From the NCBI GenBank assembly GCA_029721435.1, contig CM056576.1, positions 117,293,166 to 117,357,165 of the forward strand: 64,000 nt of DNA, written 5' to 3'. The notes below the pieces were generated by a model that saw nothing but the letters and a program-made list of their open reading frames with translations, was not told the DNA's origin and ran no database searches. Position numbers and translations under genes: made by a program. The DNA comes from Gymnothorax reevesii. Taxonomy: Eukaryota > Chordata > Actinopteri > Anguilliformes > Muraenidae. Below, piece by piece: positions 1-10,379 of the stretch (its first letter is position 1; each line of letters starts with the position of its first letter).

Positions 1-506
1 ACACAACACCCATGATTTCCAACAAGGTTGTCAAATTTGGACTCATCTGACCACAGGACACTTTGCCACTTTGCTACAGTCCATTTTAAATAAGCCTTGG
101 CCCACAAAACATGGCGGTGCTACTGGATCGTGCTCAACAATAGCTTCCTTTTTGCATGATAGAGTTTTAGGTGGCATCTGTGGGTGGCACGGAGGACTGT
201 GTTTACAGACAGTGGATTCTTGAAGTATTCCTGCGCCCATTTAGTAATGTCATTGACAGAATCATGCCAGCGAGTGATGTAGTGGCGTCTGAGGGCCCGA
301 AGATCGCGGGCATCCAGTAAAGGTCTTCGGCCTTGTCCCTTACGCACAGAGATTTTTACAGTTTCTCTGAATCTTTTGATGATGTTATGCACTGTCGATG
401 ATGAGACTGTCAAAGCCTTTGCAATTTGACGTTGAGGAACATTGTTTTTAAAGTATTCCACAATTTTTTTACACAAGCCTTCACAGGTTGGAGAGCCTGT
501 GGCCAT
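1..506 (-). pseudogene. Tc1-like transposase, N-terminal half, premature stop
   Basis: This is a transposase fragment on the minus strand, expected to bind terminal repeats and cut and paste the element. The likely start is the Met codon at 504-506, whose next residues (ATGSPTCEGL) align with the start of the intact relative at 15376. An in-frame Met lies 21 codons upstream at 569. A paired helix-turn-helix DNA-binding region is visible (FKNNVPQRQIAKAL, then SSSTVHNIIKRF) and a second helical block around DARDLRALRR. An in-frame TAG at 120-122 interrupts the frame. Reading through it, the same frame continues with [14 protein letters not shown], which contains the first catalytic Asp (WSDES). 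The remaining catalytic residues are off the window. With the stop this copy cannot make full-length enzyme. Confidence 0.85.
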
Positions 507-873
507 CTTTACTTCTGAGAGACTCAGTCTCTCTAAGACATCCCTTTTATAGCCAATTATGTTACACACCCAATGCCAGTTAATGTAATTACTTGCAAAA
601 TGTTCTTTCAGCTCATTCTCTTATTTATTAATTGCTTTTTCTGCTCTCTTTTGCCTGTGTCCCATCTTTTTTGAGACCTGTTTCAGCCAGAAAATAAGCT
701 TGAAATAAGCTCATTTTGTGGATAAAAATGTAAAATGTGTCAGTTTCAACATTTGAAATGTTATCTATGTTCTATTGTAAATAACATATTGGCTCAGGTT
801 ATCTAAAAGTCATTGCATTTCGATTTTATTCATAATTTACACTTCGTCCCAACTATTTCGGAATTGGGGTTGT
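1..873 (-). mobile_element. Tc1-like DNA transposon, 5' part, cut by the window edge
   Basis: The element lies on the minus strand and its 5' terminus is at the right, ending at a TA dinucleotide (873-874). The terminal sequence on the minus strand begins CCCCAATTCCGAAATAGTTG, a type of end common in fish Tc1-like elements and close to the ends of the element at 52728-55410. About 360 bp of terminal and leader sequence precede the transposase start at 506. The other half, including the second inverted repeat, lies beyond base 1. The family assignment rests on the transposase and TA target; the exact subfamily name is not known to me. Confidence 0.85.
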
Positions 874-1248
874 ACTAAATATTGTGGCACTACAGCACAA
901 TTGAAAACAATTGAAGGCCACAATGGAAAACTATTCAAAGTCACATTTTCACATCGCTGAGAAATGATGAATTAAAAATTCAAAATGGCCTTAGAAACAA
1001 ATATAATATAAAGAAATATACAAAAATGTAAAATTTGGGCTCTGATCGTTTTTCCTTTGTGGTCTTCAATTATGACATAGCAAAACTGCAAATTGTGAAA
1101 ATGACATGATATTGGAAATACATAGTTAAATTCTCATTTCATTAATAGTGACAGTAGAACCAGCTCAAGAGGAAAATGTTGGCTAGTTACATGGTTTGGT
1201 CATTGGGCAGCATGATTTTGCCCCAAAGCTAGGATGTCTAAAGCTTAA
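874..1248. other. Non-coding, AT-rich; nothing recognised
   Basis: This is AT-rich sequence between two mobile elements. I see no credible reading frame, RNA gene or repeat termini here. Confidence 0.5.
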
Positions 1249-1681
1249 TTTATAGTCGTCCAACTCCGCCAATACGCAGACACGCAGAGCCCCTCTCCGA
1301 CGTCGCAAACCCTCTCCGTCATGCTCTCGGACTCATGACAGACACCTTCCAAATTTTCTAACTATGCGTCAAAACAACGAAGAGCTCACAAACAGCGTAA
1401 GCCTGTGATTGGTCAGCTAACCACATAATTTCCGGAATGCCGCTCTTCCGGAATGCCTGTGTGTGACAGGCCGAGGTCAGAGCCATGAAAATTAACAATC
1501 CTTGACCACAGACGTCATGACGGATCCGTAGGACGGATCTCCAGAAAAAACGCTATGCCCCCTATTGTCCTAGCGGTGAATTGCTTTGCAACACTCATTA
1601 AGCAACGGAGAAGTCTGAAAGGTGCACATCTTCGTCGATAAACTGTGTGTCTGCGTATTGACGGAGTTGGACGACTATAAA
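1249..1681. mobile_element. Short TIR element (MITE-like, ~433 bp)
   Basis: The two ends are near-perfect inverted repeats of about 36 bp: 1249-1284 begins TTTATAGTCGTCCAACTCCG and 1646-1681 is its reverse complement with one clear mismatch. The flanks read TTAA on the left (1245-1248) and TTAG on the right (1682-1685), suggesting a TTAA target with one later change (piggyBac/Kolobok type). A TWA-type target (Harbinger) cannot be excluded because the border is palindromic. The interior is non-coding; the small open frame across it has no domain. Confidence 0.7.
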
Positions 1682-1953
1682 TTAGACTTAAGATGTTATT
1701 TCGCGAGTGCTGCTGCCTAAAATAGTCATAGTCTCCAGACTTTGTCCTCATTTAACCTACTTCCAATGATAAGTTTATGAAAATAAAACATTCTTCATGC
1801 ACCACAAAAGGAGCTATTTAATGCAGAGAAATTAAAAAAAAACTTTTTACTTTGAATGAATGAGGGTAAAATCATATTCCCTGAATTTTTATATTCACAC
1901 TCTTAAAATGATTGATAAATAAATCTAATGAAAACATGTGTGCTGTGTAAATA

Positions 1954-2961
1954 TACTGCTTGGCCAAAAAAAAAAAAGTCACTCTTTGAATTTAAATAAG
2001 TGAATACTTAAGAGCCTATGATTGAATCTTTTTTCCAGCGATTAATATGTTTCAACTAGTTCACCCTGACTGATGCAGTGTGTAGCTTTTAAAAAGATGG
2101 ACGAAGCTACCGTGATGTCACCCATTGGTTTCAGCATACCGTAAAGGAAGCCTCGATTTTGGCAATTTGAATTGCGCCATGTTGTCATTTTGAAACCGGC
2201 TCTGGATCTGACCGTATTGGATGAGGACCAGAGGATAGCCACGCCCCAAAAGCATATTCTGGCTTTATCCTTTTTATTCTAGTCTATATGGGACCGTAAT
2301 TTACAAAAATGAACATCAAGAAATATCGAAGGAGACTTGAAACTTGCAATAGCAAACATAAAATAATGTGAAAAATCAATATTTAAATGAAAAATCAGGT
2401 GGGAAATTAGGGTCATTTGCTCAGACTTCTATAGTTTTGAACTTCTTTCTGCAACCACCGACGTCGCCATCTGCTGGCCATTAAATAGAATGCCATTTTA
2501 TGGTTCTTCCGCATGGACTTCATTTTTAAGACGCGGGTGTTGCGTCCATCTTTTTATACAGTCTATGGTTGGAAGGCATATTTTGTGGTCATGGAAAACA
2601 TGTTGCTGTGTTTTAAAGGGGGCAATTTTTTGGGCACCATCAAACAAAGAAAACAGCGAAGAGGTTGCTGAAATCTCTGGAATCACTGTAAGTTAAGAAT
2701 TGTCCAAGCCATTATCAACCCTATTGAAAGTCTTTGGGATGTGCCGGAGAAGACCTCAAGGAGTGGTTCTACTCTCTCATCATCAGTACAAGTTGTCAGC
2801 CAAAACTTAATTCAACTCTGGATGGACAGTAATGTAGCAACATTGCATAAGGTTGTGCCAAAAAATGCAACAACGAATGCACTCTGTTATCAAAGCCAAA
2901 GGCAGTCCAACAATTTATTATAGTGTGCAACTTTTTTTTTTTTTTGTTGCCAGGCAGTGTA
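1954..2961 (+). mobile_element. Decayed Tc1-like transposon, internally deleted and interrupted
   Basis: The ends match as inverted repeats at TA sites: left TACTGCTTGGCCAAAA (from 1954) and right, reverse-complemented, TACACTGCCTGGCAACAAAA (ending 2961). Between them are pieces of a transposase: around 2636-2700 the residues IKQRKQRRG of the DNA-binding part, joined by deletion to NPIESLWD (about 2717-2741), which carries the catalytic Glu, and the C-terminal tail to about 2923. The central catalytic domain is missing. A second element sits inside (about 2078-2567). It is a relic unable to encode transposase. Confidence 0.7.
2078..2567. mobile_element. Unassigned TIR element nested in the Tc1-like relic
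   Basis: The motif AAAAAGATGGACG (2090-2102) recurs inverted at 2543-2555 (CGTCCATCTTTTT), with further partial match outward (right end TATACAGTCTATGG). The interior phrase GATGTCACCCATTGG is one I associate with abundant fish interspersed repeats. No coding capacity is visible. Boundaries are approximate and no target duplication was resolved. Confidence 0.5.
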
Positions 2962-4104
2962 CATGTAAAAAGAAAAACGATTAACATGTCTGAGCATGTT
3001 AAATACTATTAGGAGATCCCCCTTGTGTCCGACACCCCCCCTCTCAACCACAACCCCATTCTCCCCCCAAAAAATTTAAATACATTTTACCTACATGCTG
3101 GATTCCCTTTCACCACAGCTTGGGGTTCCCATTGGCCTCAAATGCGCCTGTCCCATTTGCCTATATTGTTCCTCACCTAATTCCTTTGCCACCCCCTCGA
3201 CCTCCTGTCCCATCACTCTTAACAGTGACAAACCGTGGGCGACTCCTGTCCGGCGGTATTGACATCGACTGCTGGGAAAAGAATCTGGCCTGACGACAGA
3301 GGACTTGTGTCAGTGTTGGGACAGGTCCAGGCTTGTCTGGCTTTAGATTTACTATGGAGGGAAAAGTCGCCAGATGAATCAACGGTGTGCTTGCCAGAAA
3401 GGTCAGACCTCCCTTTGTTAGAGTAGCCTAGAGAGTTTAGCATTTGTCTGTGGGCTCAAAACGTAAATCACAGAACAGTCTGTTGCCTGACTGGACTCAG
3501 GATAAATCTGCTGATGCAACTCTTGGGAAATTCCATGCTTACATTTATTCCATTGGTTATTGATCTAAAATTATTTACATAAAATTTGAAATCATCTATT
3601 TGAGCTTTTTCAGTTTTCTGTTGATTCCTGAAGACCCTCTTGTCCTTAAATTTCAATACCAAGTAATTAAGCAATTTATTCTGATTATAGATCGGAAAGA
3701 AATGAAAAAAAAAAAAAGTTGAGGATAAATATTGGCTTTAATGCCTTTTTCAATATCAATATTCCCCATGTCCAAGTCATAAGGCTATGAACATTTTCAC
3801 CAATAATCATTTGTATGGCTTGTGGATTTCAAATGATTTATAAAGATGTTTCATTTACACTTAGTCTAAAATTATTTTCAAATTATGAATTTTTAATAAT
3901 CTTTGGCACTCTAATATGTAAATCATAAATTAAGAAAATTAAAAAAATCATTGGCCAGTTTTTGAATAAACTGAGTAAACAAAGCATTTCTAGTTAAAAG
4001 GAGAAGTATGTGACATGGGGAAAATTAAAGTATTAAAATATGACTTCAGTCCACACTAAATACTCATACACTTGAAATAATCTTAATTAATTTTTCTTTA
4101 TTTT
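2962..4104. other. Non-coding; nothing recognised
   Basis: No coding, RNA or mobile-element signature was recognised. 3180-3440 is less AT-rich than its surroundings and could be conserved non-coding sequence, but that is a guess. Confidence 0.4.
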
Positions 4105-4330
4105 GCTAGTTATCATGGTTCGAATTACGGGGGGGATCAGGGGCTCTGACCCCCCTAATTAAGACTTTAACCCCCCTAAAAGAGGTAAAAACAGCAGCTT
4201 GGGGGGTTCAAAACATTTATCCTTATCCTAACAATCATCGTATATATTACATTATATTTCTGATATTCATGCCTGGAAGAATCTTGTAATATGATTTCAG
4301 ACACCCCTAAAGTGGACCATATCATTGACA
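4105..4330. repeat. Interspersed repeat fragment with G- and C-rich blocks
   Basis: The segment carries GGGGGGGATCAGGGGCTCTG followed by CCCCCC blocks near 4150 and 4174, a pattern I recognise from dispersed fish repeats. Neither termini nor coding sequence could be defined. Family unassigned. Confidence 0.35.
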
Positions 4331-5246
4331 TTGACCCCTTAGCTAAACGTGTCGTCTGCCTGTATCACTCTCATCAATGGCTCGTGTGTGTTGTGCCAAA
4401 CGGTGAAGGCTACTGCAAGTAGCAAACTAGCTAGTTCAATACACTTTTGCTTCTTTCCCTCAGAGAATCTGAATTAAATTGAATCTGGTGTCTACAAAAG
4501 AATGCTAAAGTGCATCTGTGCACTTAAATAAATAGAGGATCTCTAATGAGTGAGCCCAAGATATCGAATTATGTATAAGACGAGAGTAGCAATTTTTGTT
4601 TATCCCAAGCCTTTGTCGAGGGATAACGTTAAATACAAATTACCACTGTAATTTCATAATTTTGACATCTCAAGCTCACAAAATTGAGATCCTGTTTATC
4701 CCATAAATGTCAGCATTGTACTATTTGGAAAATTTAAGAAAAGCGTTAGCTTCTAGTTGGCTGTCTATTCAAGTCCATAGGATGAATAATTACCTCACTA
4801 CCATGCTAACGCTTTTAGCCATTAAATTAATAAATTCAGTTTTGCATGATAACAATGACTCGTTTAACTTATTAATATAATGGCGAAAGCAATGGCATGC
4901 TTGCTAGTGAATTGTTAATCCCATTGATTTGAATAAACCGAAAAATAAAAACCAAGGCTAGCAATGGTTAGTGGTAGGAGGACTGGTAACGTTACCCCGT
5001 TTGCCAATGATCGGCATCTGCCCAATCGGGACGCCACAAAGCTGTATCACACGAATAGAATAAAAAGATCGCACGCGTGTTAACAGCAGACCTGTATCTA
5101 ATGGGTTGTATCATGCCAAATTTTAAACTTTTATGAGATTAAATTAAATATCTAATGCTAGCTCACACTGGTGCTCAGTCATTATAAGCAAAGAGACAAT
5201 GGAGGATTAGTTGTACAGATATGTTACATTTTGACACGAATAAAAA
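4331..5246. other. Non-coding; nothing recognised
   Basis: This is ordinary AT-rich sequence without a supportable gene, RNA or element boundary. Confidence 0.45.
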
Positions 5247-5890
5247 CAGTGGTGGAAGAACTACTCAGATCCTTTCCCTAAGTGAAAATATCAATACCAC
5301 AGAGTAAAAATACTCAACTATACGTTAATTTTCTGCATCTAAAATCCTGCTTTAGGAAAAGTAAGGTATTAAAGTATTGGTGTTGTAGAAAATTGTACTG
5401 TGACTGATGTATTAAATAAATGCAACATTGTCAATGCTGATGAGTGAAGGCAGAAGCAGCATTCAGTGTGGAGCTGGTTTGAACTGTCGTGAAAGGGTCA
5501 CAGAATAAATCTGAGAGGTTGTGAGATGATGGATTGGGTGAAATAGAAGACAAAAAAGTTCTGCGACAAATTTGGATTAATTTTTCAGATTTTTTCCCCC
5601 CCCTTTTACGAATTGTAATATTGGGGATTTTTACCTCTTTGGGTCTGAGTTTTTTATTTGAAGTCATGTGAAGGGAAATTTCTCTTTGGTGGAGCTGTAA
5701 ACTACTTATAGACATCTGTGATGTGACAAAGAGACTCAAACACACACTGATTTTTTTGTAAACGCCCACAAGCCAAACAGTTTGGTTTAATCCTTAACAA
5801 TGCTGTGTAATCTAATAAGAGTATCTAAGTATTATAATGTAGTGGAGTATAATCATCTGACATTACGTTAAATAAGCAAAATACTGAAAC
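5247..5890. mobile_element. hAT-type non-autonomous element, degraded
   Basis: The left end begins CAGTGGTGGAAGAACTACTC at 5247, the start I know for a very abundant fish hAT-type family, followed by an ACTCAGATCCTTT stretch and an interior resembling that family (TTTTTACCTCTTTGGGTCTG near 5627). The right end has decayed: ATGTAGTGGAGTATAA near 5838 resembles the subterminal part, but the final inverted terminus and an 8-bp duplication cannot be found. There is no transposase sequence. Family call is from memory. Confidence 0.5.
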
Positions 5891-6276
5891 AAAAAACTGC
5901 ACCCTGCTAGTTATCAAATATTTTATGGAGGATGCATTAAATGCAACCAGTGACAAAGATGAAAACTTAAGCAAACTGACAAATAATGTACTATGAGGTG
6001 TGTGAATGCCTTTTATTTCTCTTCCTATTCAGCAACTTGCGTGTCCATACGAAGTACTGTATGTCTCCTGTCATTGGATTACATCTTGCATCTAATCCCC
6101 TTCATAGATAGGCCTACTTCCTAATGTTTCAGAGATGTGTATTTAAACGAATTGCTTTATATTGTAGGTTGCAATAATGCAGTACTCCCAATAGAAACAC
6201 TTTGTCTTAATTAAGTGTACTGTAAACTTTCATGACGGCAATTTCCGGAAGCTTTGCTCTGAACTTTGTTAACTCT
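5891..6276. other. Non-coding; nothing recognised
   Basis: AT-rich sequence without supportable features. Confidence 0.4.
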
Positions 6277-6500
6277 AACAAGCTACCAAACTTACTCAGG
6301 GCCTCTGATTGGGATCACGTTTAAGTAAAGCTGGCTGAAGTCAGTTCATCTGTTCAATTTAATCGGAACAAGCTCCAAAACCTAATCAGGGTCTAGAATT
6401 GGGACCAAATTCCTGTTGACTCTTCTAAGTCCATTCCACTGTAATGTTTATTAGGAAAAAGCTCCCAATTCTTCTAAAGTCATCAGGATTATAACCAAAT
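6277..6500. repeat. Degenerate tandem repeat, about 2.5 units of ~89 bp
   Basis: Three unit starts can be aligned by eye: AACAAGCTACCAAACTTACT (6277), AACAAGCTCCAAAACCTAAT (6366) and AAAAAGCTCCCAATTCTTCT (about 6455). Later parts of the units also align (TCAGGGCCTCTGATTGGGA versus TCAGGGTCTAGAATTGGGA). Divergence is high, so this is an old duplication. Confidence 0.45.
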
Positions 6501-7029
6501 TCCCCTCAGGGTTCTCTATCCTCCTGTGGGACTGTTCAGTGCTGGTGAAGTGTACTCTCCACTTGGCTGTTATCCCAGAAGCCAGTGGCTGGTGATTGAC
6601 TGTTCAGCTTTGCTAACAACATTTGTACTGAACTGTGCAATTCTTATCTGGGGTTCTGTGCCCACCTCTTTATCTGTGGTTCCAATCCAAAATTTGCTGC
6701 CAACACACTACCCCTCGGATTGTTCTACGCCTCTACACTTGATTCCTGGTTTAGAACATCATAATGGGGCAGTAAAAACAATCCATCTGAATTTTTAGTA
6801 ATTTGCAAATCATTATTTGGTTTTGATGAGTCACTCATCTGAGAGCCAAAAAGCACACATGCCCAAATTGCATGCATAAACGTAATTACTGCATCATATT
6901 TCATTGGACAGTGACTTTTTTTATTTTGTTTCTGTACTCTGGCAATGAGGTTAAAGTACAGACTGACAGCGTAATTTAAGGCTGTTTTCATCCATATCAG
7001 AGGAATATTTTAGAAATGACAGTTCCTTT
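6501..7029. other. Non-coding; nothing recognised
   Basis: Open frames on both strands here (up to about 90 codons) have no recognisable motif and look incidental. Confidence 0.4.
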
Positions 7030-7330
7030 AGCATTGACAGCCCTCCCTTAATGATCAGGCTGAACGGCATCACCAGACGTTCATAGTGGCCGAAGGGGTT
7101 GTTAAACATTGCATTACATTATTTTCCTTCCAGCGTTCGCACGAAGTGGTAAGCATTGTGCAAGTCTACCTTAATTAAGTAACAACAGCCCTGGAAGTTG
7201 GAAAATACAAAGTCCATCAGAGGAGTAGGGTAATATTTTTTGATAGTTATGGAGTTAAGTCCCCAATAATCAATGCAGGGGCATCAAGACCAATCTTTTT
7301 TTATCAAAGCACCTCTCTCACAGATGCTGT
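7030..7330 (-). pseudogene. Ty3/gypsy reverse transcriptase fragment
   Basis: On the minus strand, translation shows pieces of the Ty3/gypsy reverse transcriptase palm: LNSITIKKYYPTPLMDFVF, then KVDLHNAYHFVRTLEGK and, after a break, NPFGHYERLVMPFSLI. These align with the conserved YRGLN / DLRNAYHL / NTPTGHFEYLVMPFGL region of the family, including one catalytic Asp (VDLHNAY); the YVDD part is missing. Stops and shifts separate the pieces, and RNase H and integrase are not seen. It lies downstream, in element orientation, of the gag remnant at 7440-8265, so both probably come from one insertion. It cannot encode enzyme. Confidence 0.75.
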
Positions 7331-7439
7331 TCAAATCCACCAGACAAGACAGTCAGTAATGACATGGTTGGCACTTCCACATTACAGTTATTAGTTCTAA
7401 CTAATTTAGCTCAGCCATTCCTCTGAGGGCAGCCTGTGA

Positions 7440-8265
7440 AGCTGGGCTCAGTCAACGGTCATGGGCACCGAGGGAGCAAGGTGAGACGTGGCTCCGGATC
7501 GAGCATCTTGGCATGCCAGCAGGGTAGGTGCCTGTATCCTCGCCTACCAGTCTGGCTGCTTCTCGCAGCTGGCCATATTTTCTGAGCGCCAGGTTGATGA
7601 GGCTGTCCAGGTCTGGGGGAAGGATACAGGTGGTCAATTCTTCCCAGGCTTGCTCCACCTTGCCAAATACGTGGGTGTCATAAAGCACTCAGGAGTCCTA
7701 GTGTGTGGAAGCAGCCAGCTTGCAGAAATTGCTGGAATATTCTGAGACTAATAGACTGTCTTAGTGTGGCTGGTGCAAGTTCCAGACAGCAGCTTAGCTT
7801 GTGCAGGACCAGCAGAACACTTTGCTCATCTCCTCTATTAAAGCTGCATAGATTTGTACTGCAGAATCTCCTGCCTTTTAACAAGTGGCAGCCCAGCCTC
7901 TGGAACGTCTAGTGAGGCAAGTAATCACAAAAGCTACCCTGGATTGTTCGATGGGGTATGAAGATGGTTGTAATTTGAGAACCATCGAACACTGGGCTAG
8001 GAAACTGCTGCAGGTGGAGGGCTTGCCTTCATACGAGTCTAAGACCACTTGGTTAAGTTACCAATGGGCAATTGCCTTAGGGAGAATCTGCTGCAGAACA
8101 CAGCTGGGTCCTGGAGCGGCAGCGGTGGAGTCCCAGGAAATATCAAGTTGACTGGGGAGGTCTCTAATAGACTGGTGTAGATGATAGTGCTCTTCCTCCT
8201 GCTGACTAATCTGCGTACCCTGATGCCTCAGGGCATCAGCTTCTCTGTTGGTTCCATTCCAGGCT
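7440..8265 (-). pseudogene. Ty3/gypsy Gag-like remnant
   Basis: Minus-strand translation in broken frames gives READALRHQGTQISQ near the start, then SYEGKPSTCSSFLAQCSMVL with KLQPSSYPIEQSRVA, and later KVEQAWEELTTCILPPDLDS with LINLALR (about 7580-7680). These match the order of blocks in Gag of fish Ty3/gypsy retrotransposons. A late segment resembling the linker before the zinc knuckle is present, but no CCHC knuckle or protease remains before the RT piece. A stop and frame changes interrupt it. Host strand frames opposite (7488-7745, 7885-8151) are shadows. Confidence 0.7.
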
Positions 8266-9000
8266 GGATTCTACTTTTATGATCCAGAAAAGCAACCAGA
8301 TGCAAAGGCAGAGTGCAATCCAATTCTAAGGTTTATTGATAGGAATACAGTAATGACAGATAAAGATGGAGTCCATGGTGAAATGGGACAGTTTAGTTTA
8401 GATGTTCATGAGCTTGGGTAAGGGGAACAGTGGTGTCCTGGGGCAGAAGCCAGATAAAGATCACCCTTATCAGAGCAGATGTGTCAGATTACAGGTTTGG
8501 AGAGTTTAGCAGGAACGCAGTCTGAATCTTCAGCCCTGTTCCGAATAAATGGCAGAGGAACAGAGTGATGAGGCAGATTAACTGAAACGTGGTCCTCAAG
8601 ATGAGGAAATTAGTTGGGGATCTTGGATCTATTAATAAGACTACAAAGAGAACTTCCGTATTTCACAACCAATAAAAATTATGATCAGTTCCGAAGATGA
8701 TAAACTTTCACACTAGGAAGATTACTCAGTTGCTTAAGGGTATTTAGCATGTGACAATCCCGCAATTTGACAGACTCAAAGTCCTGACGTAGTTTAGAGT
8801 TGCCACAGAGACACATGTGAGTGGGCAAACACAAATGCACTACTGCTGGTGGGTGATGTTGCTTAATAGGAGGAGGAATATGGGATTCACACGAGGATCG
8901 AGACAATATACGCTTATCTAGTTATCTGCTTAATTCACGTACCGAGCTTGCATTGCCCAATAAAGAAAAGATTAAAAAAATAATTAATCATTTGAAGTTC
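8266..9000. other. Unassigned, possibly gypsy leader
   Basis: This segment lies on the 5' side of the gag remnant. It could contain the untranslated leader or an LTR, but no LTR pair or primer-binding site was identified. Confidence 0.25.
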
Positions 9001-9330
9001 ATTTCTGCTCATGTGAATCCACCAGACTTTTTACAATCTTCCAGGGACTTTTGGTGTGGCCTTTAATTCACCAAAGGACTGGCTGCGCCTGGGCTGTCCT
9101 TACCTGATTTCAATAGCTCTGGATCAGGCCCCATCTGATTGACAGGCCAATTTTGACACAGGGCATGAAATTGAAAATTATGTGGCGAAGGTGACTTAAA
9201 TGCACATAGACCAGCAGCACGCAACCTAGGTCACGTAATTAAGCTTTACCAAGCCAAGCGCAGAAATAATTATGTCGAATATTGAAAGGATTAAACTGTT
9301 GCCCGTATATCTTTGTTCAGTGTAGTGGAG
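9000..9330. promoter_or_regulatory. Candidate regulatory block with PBX-MEIS site
   Basis: TGATTGACAG at 9136-9145 is an exact match to the bipartite PBX-MEIS/PREP consensus. The surroundings lack repeat signatures and are compositionally mixed, as expected for a conserved non-coding element. Function and conservation are inferred, not shown. Confidence 0.3.
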
Positions 9331-10379
9331 GGTACATGGAATTTTTAAAACATTTCTAACAGAGTTCAAAAAGCATCACATAGTTGGTGCCCAAATTGTA
9401 GGTGCTTTGGTCATGAACACAGCTTCAATAAATTTTCAATGTCATACGGGGAACAGTTAAAAAAAATACAACAACTTGTGTCAAATACCTAAAAAGCAAC
9501 AGCAAAAAATATTAGTGGCCCTGAATAAAAGCTCTCCATCAAGAGCAGACAAATACTGAAGAATAGCTGCCGACAACCACAGAAGTACAGCTGCAAAAAT
9601 CACAACAGAATTAAATCAATCAACATCTAAACCAGCCTCAACATAAACAATAGGTTGTGAGCTTCATAAAGCTGGTGTGCTTGTGATTGCCGTCAGTGAT
9701 CTGACTACCACTTGGGCATGCATTTGTAAAATAGCAGTGTAGTTCATTAATGTGATACCGGTATCGCATGTGACAGAATTGCAATTTATTATTTTTTAAA
9801 ATAAATAACAAAAAATAACAATTTAAAGACCATTTTTTTACTGTCCTGTGGGGGATGCTGCGGGGGTGTAATTATTTGTTCTAACGGACATCAAAATGAG
9901 GCAAGGTCTGGCAAACATGATCCTGTCAAGAAGTGACCTGCACACTTCTGTGTAACCCAATGTCATTACCTCATGCTGTTGTTTATTATCCAGTCTTCTC
10001 AGTTGGCATGTCCTCACTATGGGATGTCGGTCCGTCCATCTGTCTGCTTATATTCAAAGGCTTCAGGGAGCCCTATGATGTTGGAAATGGTGTATCAGAA
10101 CGTTCCCTGTCTGCCATTGAGTAACAAATCACGAGAAAGGTGCATGTCTGGCACACTAAAATCATCAAGCACGTCTAAAATGAGAATTACGATAACTTCT
10201 TAACTACTGAAAAATCCATCTACCAGCCATAAAACCTGAAACCTTAGCTTCAAAGCCATCTCGTTCCCTAAATTTGAAGCATAATAGTTATCAGGTTTAT
10301 TTTGCTCTATTGTACTTTTGCACTTTTTTATTATTTATTTTTATTTTTATTATTTTTATTTCAATTGAAAAAATTGTAA
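9331..10379. other. Non-coding; AT-rich low complexity at the end
   Basis: No gene is supported. 9779-9840 and 10319-10375 are AT low-complexity runs. Confidence 0.4.

Noticed and set aside
7488..8151. Plus-strand open frames of 85 and 88 codons
   Set aside because: They are opposite-strand shadows of the gypsy Gag remnant.
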